Of a DNA stretch of 43,177 nt, positions 16,067-23,687 are shown one piece after another. A model generated the notes under the pieces. The model did no database searches. It had not been told where the DNA came from and saw nothing but the letters and a program-made list of their open reading frames with translations. The first letter of the stretch is position 1, and every line of letters starts with the position of its first letter. Made by a program: the position numbers and the translations under genes. Source of the DNA: Ruminococcus sp. (GTDB taxonomy: Bacteria > Bacillota > Clostridia > Oscillospirales > Ruminococcaceae); contig JAJQIH010000042.1 of assembly GCA_021199305.1 (NCBI GenBank), positions 1 through 43,177 of the forward strand. Direction: 5' to 3'.

Positions 16067-17326
16067 TTGAAAAGACTTCTGTTTAAAAATGCAAGACTTG
16101 CCAGCGGCAAAATAACAAATGTCCTCACCGAAGGAAGCTTGATAAAAGCGGTCGGCGAGAGCGTAAACTTAGCCGATGCTGAGATTATCGACTGCGAGGG
16201 AAGGCTTTATCTTCTGAATGGACTTTGCGATATGCACGTTCATTTTCGTGACCCTGGACAAACTCACAAGGAGGATATTCTGACTGGCGCAGACGCTGCA
16301 AAAGCCGGCGGTTTTACAGCTGTCGCCTGTATGCCAAACACTACTCCTGTGGTTGACAACGAGGACACCATCCGCTATATTCAGAATAAAGCTGATAAAA
16401 CAGGCATCGATATAGTTCCTATCGCCTGCGTAACCAAGGGTATGAAGGGCGAAGCCTTAGCCGATTTTGATAAGTACCTTACTCTTGGAATCAAGGTTAT
16501 TTCCGACGACGGCAGACCTGTTAAAAACGCTGAGCTTATGAGACAGGCGCTTGAGAAATCCGTTTCAAACGGCTTGCTTGTAACCTCTCATTGCGAGGAT
16601 CTCGACATTATCAACGGCGGAATTATAAACAAGGGCGAGGTTTCCCGCACTTTAGGTGTCAAGGGAATGGACAGAGCGAGTGAGGACTATATTACCGCCC
16701 GTGAAATTGCCCTTGCAGCAAGCTGTGGCGCAAGGATTCACATCTGCCACGTATCCACCAAAGGCTCGGTTAATATTATCAGAGCAGCAAAGCGCGACGG
16801 CGTGAAGGTAACCTGCGAAACTGCGCCGCACTACTTTACATTCACAGATGATAAGCTCTTAAAGCGTGATGCAGATTACAGAATGAATCCGCCGCTTCGG
16901 GAAGAAAGCGACCGCAAAGCGATTGAACAAGCTGTAATTGACGGCACAATTGATTGCATTGTAACCGACCACGCTCCGCATACCGCTGAGGAAAAGGCTG
17001 ACTTTTTGACAGCTCCGAACGGAGTAGTCGGACTTGAAACGTCGCTCGCAGCAGTTTTGACAAAGCTTTACCATACAGGAAAGCTAAGTCTTTTGGATGT
17101 TGAGCGGATAATGAGCAAAAACCCAAGAAGCATTACAGGACTCCCCGAGCTTAAAATCGACGAGGGCTATCCTGCAGACTTTACAGTAGTTGATACTGAC
17201 CTTGAATGGACGGTAGACAAGGATAAGCTTCATTCAAAAAGCAAAAACAGCGTCTTTAAAGGCGAGCATATGAAGGGCAGAGCTGTAATGACCGTTTCAA
17301 AGGGCGAGATTGTTTACTCGCTATAG
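16067..17326 (+). CDS. pyrC: Dihydroorotase
   Basis: A 419-residue class I dihydroorotase, an amidohydrolase that closes the ring to dihydroorotate in pyrimidine synthesis. The metal-binding DMHVHFRDPGQ motif has His57 and His59, the carboxylated-Lys region and later His residues (SHCEDLD, HICHVST) follow, and the last metal ligand is in TDHAPHTAEEK. I choose TTG 16067 because GAGGAAT at 16054-16060 lies seven bases before it; a TTG at 16052 in the same frame would overlap the lipoprotein gene. Length agrees with Bacillus-type PyrC. pyrF follows after 31 bases, giving a partial pyrimidine cluster. Confidence 0.93.
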   Translation: MKRLLFKNARLASGKITNVLTEGSLIKAVGESVNLADAEIIDCEGRLYLLNGLCDMHVHFRDPGQTHKEDILTGADAAKAGGFTAVACMPNTTPVVDNEDTIRYIQNKADKTGIDIVPIACVTKGMKGEALADFDKYLTLGIKVISDDGRPVKNAELMRQALEKSVSNGLLVTSHCEDLDIINGGIINKGEVSRTLGVKGMDRASEDYITAREIALAASCGARIHICHVSTKGSVNIIRAAKRDGVKVTCETAPHYFTFTDDKLLKRDADYRMNPPLREESDRKAIEQAVIDGTIDCIVTDHAPHTAEEKADFLTAPNGVVGLETSLAAVLTKLYHTGKLSLLDVERIMSKNPRSITGLPELKIDEGYPADFTVVDTDLEWTVDKDKLHSKSKNSVFKGEHMKGRAVMTVSKGEIVYSL

Positions 17327-17357
17327 ATTTCAAAAATTCTGATAAAGGAGAATGAAA

Positions 17358-18287
17358 ATGTCGTTTGACCGATTGATTGAAAAAATTATTAAAACTCAGA
17401 ATCCTACCGTAGTAGGACTTGACCCGAAGCTTGATTACGTTCCTGAGTATGTAAAGAAGAAGGCTTTTAAAAAGTACGGAAAGACTTTAAAGGGAGCTTC
17501 TAAAGCAATTCTGGAATTTAACAAGGGAATAATCGACGAAATCTGCGACATAGTTCCAGCTATCAAGCCGCAGGCTGCATATTACGAAATGTACGGCTAC
17601 GAGGGTGTTAAAACGCTTTCAAAAACTATAAGCTACGCTCAGAAGAAGGGAATGTTTGTCATCACAGACGCAAAGCGTAACGATATAGGAGCTACAATGG
17701 AAGCTTATGCTACGGCGCATTTGGGTAGCGTTATGGTTGACGACGAGGAGATAACTCCCTTCGGCACAGATGCTTTGACTGTAAACGGCTACCTCGGTAC
17801 TGATGGCATTGAGCCGCTTTTAAAGCTTTGCCGTGAAAATGACAAGGGTATTTTCGTCCTTGTCAAGACTTCAAATAAATCAAGCGGCGAGCTTCAGGAC
17901 CTTAAAATCGGTGACAAAACTGTTTATGAAACAATGGGCGATATGTGCGAAAAGTGGGGAGCGACAGCACCAGGTAAGCTCGGATATTCTTCAGTCGGTG
18001 CTGTAGTAGGTGCAACCTATCCTGAACAGCTCGCTGAAATGAGAGCGAAGCTTCCGAACACATTTTTCTTAGTTCCTGGTTACGGCGCACAGGGCGGCGG
18101 AGCTGAAGGCGTTTCAAAAGCGTTTGATGCAAACGGTTTAGGAGCGGTTGTAAATTCCTCAAGAGCGGTTATGTGTGCCTACAAGAAGGAAGAATGCGAA
18201 GAAACCGAATACGCAAGAGCCGCAAGGCGAGAGTGTATAAGAATGAAGGAGGATATTTTATCCTACCTTCCAAAGATTTCTCTTTAA
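17358..18287 (+). CDS. pyrF: Orotidine 5'-phosphate decarboxylase (long subfamily)
   Basis: A 309-residue decarboxylase that makes UMP. It belongs to the longer subfamily (about 270-310 residues), with VVGLDPKLDY at the N-terminus, the catalytic DAKRNDIGAT (Asp104, Lys106, Asp109) and the phosphate-binding end segment GYGAQGGGA followed by NSSRAV. Two ATG codons (17352 and 17358) are in frame; AAGGAG at 17345-17350 is only one base from the first and seven from the second, so 17358 is the likely start. It is downstream of pyrC and three bases before trmL. Confidence 0.93.
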   Translation: MSFDRLIEKIIKTQNPTVVGLDPKLDYVPEYVKKKAFKKYGKTLKGASKAILEFNKGIIDEICDIVPAIKPQAAYYEMYGYEGVKTLSKTISYAQKKGMFVITDAKRNDIGATMEAYATAHLGSVMVDDEEITPFGTDALTVNGYLGTDGIEPLLKLCRENDKGIFVLVKTSNKSSGELQDLKIGDKTVYETMGDMCEKWGATAPGKLGYSSVGAVVGATYPEQLAEMRAKLPNTFFLVPGYGAQGGGAEGVSKAFDANGLGAVVNSSRAVMCAYKKEECEETEYARAARRECIRMKEDILSYLPKISL

Positions 18288-18290
18288 GCT

Positions 18291-18788
18291 ATGAAAAGAC
18301 TTAATATAGTTCTGGTTGAACCGCAAATACCGCAGAACACAGGCAACATTTCAAGAACCTGCGCTGTGACAGGCGCCGCGCTTCACCTCATAAAGCCTTA
18401 CGGCTTTCAGATAAGCGACAAGCACTTAAAGCGTGCAGGACTTGATTACTGGGATAAGCTGGAGATTTATGAGTACAATAATCTGGACGAGTTTTTTGAA
18501 AAGAACAAGGGCGGCAGCTTTTATTACTTTACTACAAAGGGCACAAACGTTTACAGCGATGTAAGCTATCCTGACAACTCATTTATTCTTTTCGGACGAG
18601 AGGACAAGGGGCTTCCCGAAAGCCTTTTGTATGAAAATAAAGAAAGCTGCGTGAGAATACCGATGCGCCCGGAGCTAAGAAGCTTAAATCTTTCAAATTC
18701 TGTCGCAATAGCTACTTATGAAATATTAAGGCAGTGGGATTTTCCCGACCTTACGAGAGAGGGAAAGCTCACGCAATATACTTGGTAA
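18291..18788 (+). CDS. trmL: tRNA (cytidine/uridine-34 2'-O) methyltransferase
   Basis: A 165-residue SPOUT-class methyltransferase that 2'-O-methylates the wobble base of certain leucine tRNAs using S-adenosylmethionine. The three family motifs are present: NIVLVEPQIPQNTGNISRTC (residues 5-24), LFGREDKGLP (about 100-109) and IPMRPELRSLNLSNSVAI (about 123-140), the last two forming the trefoil knot. Length is that of single-domain TrmL. It begins three bases after pyrF without a clear ribosome binding site, so it is probably translated by coupling. The substrate is inferred from family membership. Confidence 0.92.
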   Translation: MKRLNIVLVEPQIPQNTGNISRTCAVTGAALHLIKPYGFQISDKHLKRAGLDYWDKLEIYEYNNLDEFFEKNKGGSFYYFTTKGTNVYSDVSYPDNSFILFGREDKGLPESLLYENKESCVRIPMRPELRSLNLSNSVAIATYEILRQWDFPDLTREGKLTQYTW

Positions 18789-18800
18789 AGGAGATTCGAT

Positions 18801-19676
18801 ATGGGAAAAACCGTGATATTAACCGACGCTGCTTGCGATATATCAAGGGAGCAGGAGCAGGAGCTTGGAATTAAGATTGTTCCGTTTAAGGTAGCGGTAG
18901 GAGATAAGAGCTATCTTCCGAGAGTTGATATTGATAACTTTGAGTTTTACAAGGTTATGGATGCTTATGAAGGAATACCTGCTACAAGTCAGGTTACAAC
19001 GCTCGACTGGTTTGAAGCTTACGAGGAGTTAGCTCAGGACAAGGAAATCACCGATATTATAAACGTCACGATTTCCTCGCACGGCTCAGCTACCTACAAC
19101 AACGCAGTTGTTGCGAAAAAGGATTTTTTCAGCAAGTATAAAGAGCGGGAGCAAGACCTTAACATTCACGTTATAGACAGCGATAATTATACGGGCGTTT
19201 ACGGCTATGCTGTCGTTCAGGCGGCAATCAAAGCGAATAACGGTGTTCCTGCAACGCAGATAATAGCCTTCATAAACGACTGGTTAAAGAGCGCTTATGT
19301 TCTTTTTGCCTGCTACAATTTAAAGTACGCCAAGAAGTCTGGAAGAATTTCAGCTGCTGCGGCTTTTGCAGGCGAGCTTTTAGGCTTGAAGCCGATTCTT
19401 AAAATTTCACACGGAGTGTCCTCAATTCTCAAAAAGGTAAGGGGAGAAAAGGCAATAATTCCGACAATTTTAGAGATTGCTAAGGACGATATGATTCCTA
19501 AAACACCTTATGTTATTATCTGGGGAAGCGACGAAACTCTGAAAAATGATATTGCAAAGGCTATGGAAAAGGCTGTAGGCTATCCGCCTGTTGATTATAT
19601 TCAGGTTGGTGCTGCTGTTGCCTGCAACGCAGGACATAGAGTAGCGGGAGTCGTTATCAAGGGAAAATCCGAGTGA
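18801..19676 (+). CDS. DegV family protein
   Basis: A 291-residue DegV-family protein. The family binds fatty acids and, as FakB, presents them to the kinase FakA. The N-terminal VILTDAACDIS, the ligand motif ATSQVTTLDWFEAYEEL (about residues 56-72), TISSHGSATYNNA near residues 94-106 and the fatty-acid tunnel segment KKSGRISAAAAFAGELLGLKPIL are typical. The usual TSQP is TSQV here. AAAGGAG precedes the ATG. It ends the long gene run; the next gene has its own promoter. No FakA-like kinase is in the window, so a role in exogenous fatty acid use is only a family-based guess. Confidence 0.88.
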   Translation: MGKTVILTDAACDISREQEQELGIKIVPFKVAVGDKSYLPRVDIDNFEFYKVMDAYEGIPATSQVTTLDWFEAYEELAQDKEITDIINVTISSHGSATYNNAVVAKKDFFSKYKEREQDLNIHVIDSDNYTGVYGYAVVQAAIKANNGVPATQIIAFINDWLKSAYVLFACYNLKYAKKSGRISAAAAFAGELLGLKPILKISHGVSSILKKVRGEKAIIPTILEIAKDDMIPKTPYVIIWGSDETLKNDIAKAMEKAVGYPPVDYIQVGAAVACNAGHRVAGVVIKGKSE

Positions 19677-19715
19677 ATTTAAATGTATTTTATGAAAAAT
19701 ATACCTTTTATCCAC

Positions 19716-19744
19716 TTGTAATTTGGCATAAAATGGTATACAAT
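19716..19744 (+). promoter_or_regulatory. Promoter of the pgk-tpiA-gpmI operon
   Basis: TTGTAA (19716-19721) and TACAAT (19739-19744), 17-nt spacer. The leader contains a small TCCGG-TTT-CCGGA hairpin at 19773-19785 before the ribosome binding site. Confidence 0.65.
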
Positions 19745-19815
19745 ATATCTAGCAAAACTTGCAAATCATGAGTCCGGTTTCCGGAGTCAAATATATTAAA
19801 AGAGAGGTTTTTAAA

Positions 19816-21030
19816 ATGGCAGGTTTAAACAAGGTTACTGTTGAAGACATTGATGTAAAGGGCAAGAAGGTTTTAGTCAGAGTTGACTTTAACGTACCGC
19901 TGAAGGACGGCGTTATTACTAACGACAACAGAATCACAGCAGCTCTTCCTACTATCAATAAGCTGGTTGAAAGCGGCGCAAAGGTAGTTCTTTGCTCACA
20001 TTTAGGTAAGCCAAAGAACGGCCCTGAGGATAAGTTCTCACTTGCTCCTGCTGCAAACAGACTGGCAGAGCTTGTAAACACAAGCGTTACATTTGCTAAA
20101 GATGATGTAGTTGTAGGCGACAACGCCAGGAAGGCAGTTGCTGAAATGAAGGACGGCGAAATTGTTGTTCTTGAAAACACAAGATTCAGAGGCGCTGAGG
20201 AAACCAAGAACGGAGAAGGCTTCGCTAAGGAGCTCGCAGACTTGGTTGACAACGAAGTATTCGTTATGGACGCTTTCGGTTCAGCACACCGTGCTCACGC
20301 TTCTACTGCTGGAGTTACAAAGTTTGTCAAGGAAACAGCTGTAGGATACCTGATGCAAAAGGAAATCAACTTCTTAGGAAATGCTGTTGAAGACCCGGTA
20401 AGACCTTTCGTTGCAATTTTAGGCGGCGCTAAGGTAGCTGACAAGCTGAACGTAATTTCAAATCTTATTGAAAAGTGCGATACTCTTATCATCGGCGGCG
20501 GAATGGCATACACATTCTTGAAGGCACAGGGCAAAGAGGTTGGAACCTCTCTTGTTGACGATACAAAGCTTGACTACTGTAAGGAAATGATTGAAAAGGC
20601 TGCTGCTAACGGCAAGAAGCTTTTGCTCCCGGTTGATACAACTATTGCTGACGCATTCCCTGATCCAATTGACGGAGATATTGAGGTCAGCGTTGTTGAG
20701 GATATTCCTGCTGACAAGATGGGACTTGACATCGGAACAAAGACAGCAGAGCTTTATGCTGAAGCTGTAAAGAGTGCAAAGACAGTTGTTTGGAACGGAC
20801 CAATGGGCGTATTTGAAAACCCGGTTTTGGCAAAGGGTACAATCGCTGTTGCCAAGTCCTTGGCTGACACAGACGCTACAACAATCATCGGCGGCGGTGA
20901 TTCAGCTGCAGCTGTAATTTCTTTAGGCTTTGCTGATAAGATGAGCCATATTTCAACTGGCGGCGGAGCTTCTCTTGAGTATCTTGAGGGTAAGGTATTG
21001 CCAGGAATCGACGTAATTGCCGATAAGTAA
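19816..21030 (+). CDS. pgk: Phosphoglycerate kinase
   Basis: A 404-residue glycolytic kinase that transfers phosphate from 1,3-bisphosphoglycerate to ADP. The signature [12 protein letters not shown] (about residues 21-32), [10 protein letters not shown], the hinge and the ATP-site loop WNGPMGVFE, and GGGDSAAAV near the end are all present, and the length is standard. An in-frame ATG at 19759 would add 19 residues, but the conserved start [17 protein letters not shown] at 19816, with AGAGAGG before it, matches other PGKs. It heads the operon pgk-tpiA-gpmI; gapA is not present, so that step is encoded elsewhere. Confidence 0.97.
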   Translation: MAGLNKVTVEDIDVKGKKVLVRVDFNVPLKDGVITNDNRITAALPTINKLVESGAKVVLCSHLGKPKNGPEDKFSLAPAANRLAELVNTSVTFAKDDVVVGDNARKAVAEMKDGEIVVLENTRFRGAEETKNGEGFAKELADLVDNEVFVMDAFGSAHRAHASTAGVTKFVKETAVGYLMQKEINFLGNAVEDPVRPFVAILGGAKVADKLNVISNLIEKCDTLIIGGGMAYTFLKAQGKEVGTSLVDDTKLDYCKEMIEKAAANGKKLLLPVDTTIADAFPDPIDGDIEVSVVEDIPADKMGLDIGTKTAELYAEAVKSAKTVVWNGPMGVFENPVLAKGTIAVAKSLADTDATTIIGGGDSAAAVISLGFADKMSHISTGGGASLEYLEGKVLPGIDVIADK

Positions 21031-21038
21031 AAGCATTC

Positions 21039-21065
21039 AGGGATTGTCTTTTTCGGGCAATCCCT
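21039..21065 (+). other. Stem-loop between pgk and tpiA
   Basis: AGGGATTG (21039-21046) pairs perfectly with CAATCCCT (21058-21065). No T run follows, so it is more likely an mRNA processing or stabilising hairpin, or a weak attenuator, than a full terminator. Confidence 0.5.
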
Positions 21066-21106
21066 TAACATTGAATTTTTTGAATTTTTGACAAGGAGAA
21101 TTTGTT

Positions 21107-21877
21107 ATGAAAAAGAGTGTAAGAAAGGCAATAATTGCCGGAAACTGGAAGATGAACAAGACCCGTCCTGAAGCCAAGGCGCTTTTAGAAGAAATCAAGC
21201 CGCTTGTTGCAAACGCAGACGTTGAGGTTGTAGCTTGCGTACCTTTTACAAACCTTGAAACTGCAATCGCTGCAACAGAGGGTTCAAACATTAAAATCGG
21301 AGCTGAGAATGTTCACTTTGAAAAGAGCGGAGCATATACAGGCGAAATTTCAGCTGATATGCTTGTTGAGCTTGGCGTTGAATATGTAGTTATCGGACAT
21401 AGCGAAAGAAGACAGTATTTTGCTGAAACTGATGAAACTGTAAACAAGAGAACAAAGGCTGCTCTTGCAGCAGGCTTGAAGCCAATCGTTTGCGTTGGCG
21501 AGCTTTTGTGGGAGCGCGAGTGCAGCATTACTGAGGAGGTTATCGCTCGTCAGATCAAGCTTGACCTTTACGATATTCCTGCTGAGGACGTTAAGAAGAC
21601 TGTTATCGCTTACGAGCCTGTATGGGCAATTGGAACCGGTAAAACTGCTACTGCTGATCAGGCTGAAGAGGTTTGCGCTCTTATCCGTGCAACGCTCGCT
21701 AAGCTTTACGACGAAGAAACAGCTCAGGCTGTTACAATTCAGTACGGTGGTTCTATGAACGCTGGAAACTGCGCAGAGCTTCTTTCCAAGGAAAACGTAG
21801 ACGGCGGTCTTATCGGCGGAGCTTCCCTGAAGGCTGCTGACTTTAACACTATAGTTCAGGCAGCTGTAAACGGCTAA
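21107..21877 (+). CDS. tpiA: Triosephosphate isomerase
   Basis: A 256-residue TIM-barrel enzyme that interconverts dihydroxyacetone phosphate and glyceraldehyde 3-phosphate. Catalytic Lys15 is in AGNWKMNK, the catalytic His in VIGHSERRQYF, the catalytic Glu with loop 6 in YEPVWAIGTGKTAT, and the phosphate site in QYGGSMNAGN. AAGGAG at 21093-21098 sets the start. The gene follows pgk across a 76-base gap with a stem-loop and precedes gpmI by 27 bases, forming a glycolytic operon. Confidence 0.97.
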   Translation: MKKSVRKAIIAGNWKMNKTRPEAKALLEEIKPLVANADVEVVACVPFTNLETAIAATEGSNIKIGAENVHFEKSGAYTGEISADMLVELGVEYVVIGHSERRQYFAETDETVNKRTKAALAAGLKPIVCVGELLWERECSITEEVIARQIKLDLYDIPAEDVKKTVIAYEPVWAIGTGKTATADQAEEVCALIRATLAKLYDEETAQAVTIQYGGSMNAGNCAELLSKENVDGGLIGGASLKAADFNTIVQAAVNG

Positions 21878-21904
21878 ATTACATTTGAAAGGATAAAATT
21901 TGGT

Positions 21905-23473
21905 ATGAAACCTGTTGTTTTAGTAGTAATGGACGGAGTAGGATATTCAGTTACGGGCTTAGGTGACGCTGTAACCGAAGCTAACACACCTACTCTTGAC
22001 AAGCTTTTAAAAACCTGTCCGAATACCTCTTTAAAGGCTCATGGCGGAGCTGTCGGACTTCCGACAGACGACGATATGGGAAACTCAGAGGTCGGACATA
22101 ACGCTTTAGGCTGCGGACAGATTTATTCTCAGGGCGCAAAGCTTGTAAATGAATCTATCGAAAGCGGAAAAATGTTTGAAAGCGATACCTGGTGTGAGGT
22201 TGTCGGCAACTGCAAGGAAAAGTCGTCAACATTGCATTTTATCGGACTTTTGTCTGACGGAAACGTTCACTCAAACATTTCTCACCTTGAAAAGATGATT
22301 ACAAAGGCAAAGGAGGACGGCGTTTCAAAGGTAAGATGTCATATTCTTCTTGACGGAAGAGATGTGCCGGCTACCTCTGCGCTTCAATATGTAGACGAGC
22401 TTGAAAATCATCTGGGTAGCCTTAATGATGCAAGCTTTGACGCTAAAATTGCGTCTGGCGGCGGAAGAATGAAAATCACTATGGATAGGTATCAGGCTGA
22501 CTGGGCAATGGTTAAAAACGGCTGGGATACTCACGTTTCAGGAAAGGGAAGACAGTTTGAAAATGCGACAATCGCTATTGAAACTGCAAGAGCTGAAACT
22601 GACGGAATTATAGATCAGGACCTGCCAGCATTTGTAATTGCTGAAAACGGCGAGCCTGTTGGTAAGATTGTTGACGGCGACAGCGTTGTTCTCTTTAACT
22701 TCAGAGGAGACAGAGCTATAGAGCTTTCAATGGCGTTTGACGACGCTGACTTTGACAAGTTCGACAGAGAGATTGTACCGGACGTCGTATACGCTGGAAT
22801 GCTTCAATACGACGGAGATTTAAACCTCCCGAAGAAGTATCTTGTAAGCCCTCCTGAAATTACAAACACTCTTTCAGAGGTTCTGGTAAACGCAGGAGTT
22901 AATCAGTACGCTGTTTCTGAAACCCAGAAGTTCGGCCACGTTACCTATTTCTGGAACGGAAACAGAAGTGAAAAGTTCTCAGAGGAGCTTGAAACCTGGA
23001 CAGAAATTCCATCGGATAAGGTTTCCTTTGACGAGCGTCCCTGGATGAAGGCGGCTGAGGTCACAGACGACCTGATTGCAGCTATTAAGTCAGGAAAGTA
23101 CGGCTTCTTAAGATGCAATTATCCAAACGGCGATATGGTAGGACATACAGGAAATATGGACGCTACTATAATTGGCGTTGAAGCGGTTGACCTCGGACTC
23201 GCAAGACTTCTCAAGGTAGTTGATGAATGCGACTGTACGCTTCTTGTTACCGCTGATCACGGAAACGCTGACGAAATGCTTGAAAAGAACAAGAAGGGCG
23301 AGATTCAGACAAGAACTGCTCACTCGCTCAACAGAGTTCCATTCATCATTTACGATAAGGATACAAAATACGAAATCAAGGACGGAAGCTACGGACTTGC
23401 AAACGTAGCGCCAACCGTTTTAAAGATTTTAGGAATCAAAGCCCCGGATTGCTGGGAGGATAGTATGGTGTAA
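21905..23473 (+). CDS. gpmI: Cofactor-independent phosphoglycerate mutase
   Basis: A 522-residue manganese-dependent mutase of the alkaline phosphatase superfamily, converting 3- to 2-phosphoglycerate. Asp10 (VVMDGVG) and the phosphorylated Ser61 (DDMGNSEVGHNALGCG) form the first metal site. Further motifs are HILLDGRDVPATSAL, FNFRGDRAIELS, NYPNGDMVGHTG and TADHGNADEML. Length is normal. A weak AAAGGAT lies before the ATG. A strong terminator follows, closing the operon. Confidence 0.97.
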   Translation: MKPVVLVVMDGVGYSVTGLGDAVTEANTPTLDKLLKTCPNTSLKAHGGAVGLPTDDDMGNSEVGHNALGCGQIYSQGAKLVNESIESGKMFESDTWCEVVGNCKEKSSTLHFIGLLSDGNVHSNISHLEKMITKAKEDGVSKVRCHILLDGRDVPATSALQYVDELENHLGSLNDASFDAKIASGGGRMKITMDRYQADWAMVKNGWDTHVSGKGRQFENATIAIETARAETDGIIDQDLPAFVIAENGEPVGKIVDGDSVVLFNFRGDRAIELSMAFDDADFDKFDREIVPDVVYAGMLQYDGDLNLPKKYLVSPPEITNTLSEVLVNAGVNQYAVSETQKFGHVTYFWNGNRSEKFSEELETWTEIPSDKVSFDERPWMKAAEVTDDLIAAIKSGKYGFLRCNYPNGDMVGHTGNMDATIIGVEAVDLGLARLLKVVDECDCTLLVTADHGNADEMLEKNKKGEIQTRTAHSLNRVPFIIYDKDTKYEIKDGSYGLANVAPTVLKILGIKAPDCWEDSMV

Positions 23474-23489
23474 AGGCTTTATGCCTTTT

Positions 23490-23516
23490 GCGGACGCTTT
23501 AAAGCGTCCGCTTTTT
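23490..23516 (+). terminator. Terminator of the pgk-tpiA-gpmI operon
   Basis: A perfect GC-rich stem, GCGGACGC (23490-23497) with GCGTCCGC (23504-23511), loop TTTAAA, followed by five T residues. Confidence 0.92.
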
Positions 23517-23618
23517 GTTGCAAAGCACCACCAATTTTCTGATTGCAAGAAAATCCAAAGCAAATGTAAAAGTCCTGTAAATGCCGCTCTTTTTGGTTGT
23601 TTTGCAGATAAACACCCC

Positions 23619-23647
23619 TTGACATTTGTTCAATATTACTGTACAAT
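23619..23647 (+). promoter_or_regulatory. Promoter of glgP
   Basis: Consensus -35 TTGACA (23619-23624) and TACAAT (23642-23647), 17-nt spacer, about 35 bases before the ribosome binding site. Confidence 0.8.
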
Positions 23648-23687
23648 TAGTTTAGTTGGGATGAAATATTAAAATGGAGGTAGTATT

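Noticed and set aside
19749-20252. 167-residue minus-strand frame opposite pgk
   Set aside because: Antisense to a highly conserved glycolytic gene and without start signals.
23481-23672. 63-residue frame between gpmI and glgP
   Set aside because: It reads through the gpmI terminator and the glgP promoter.
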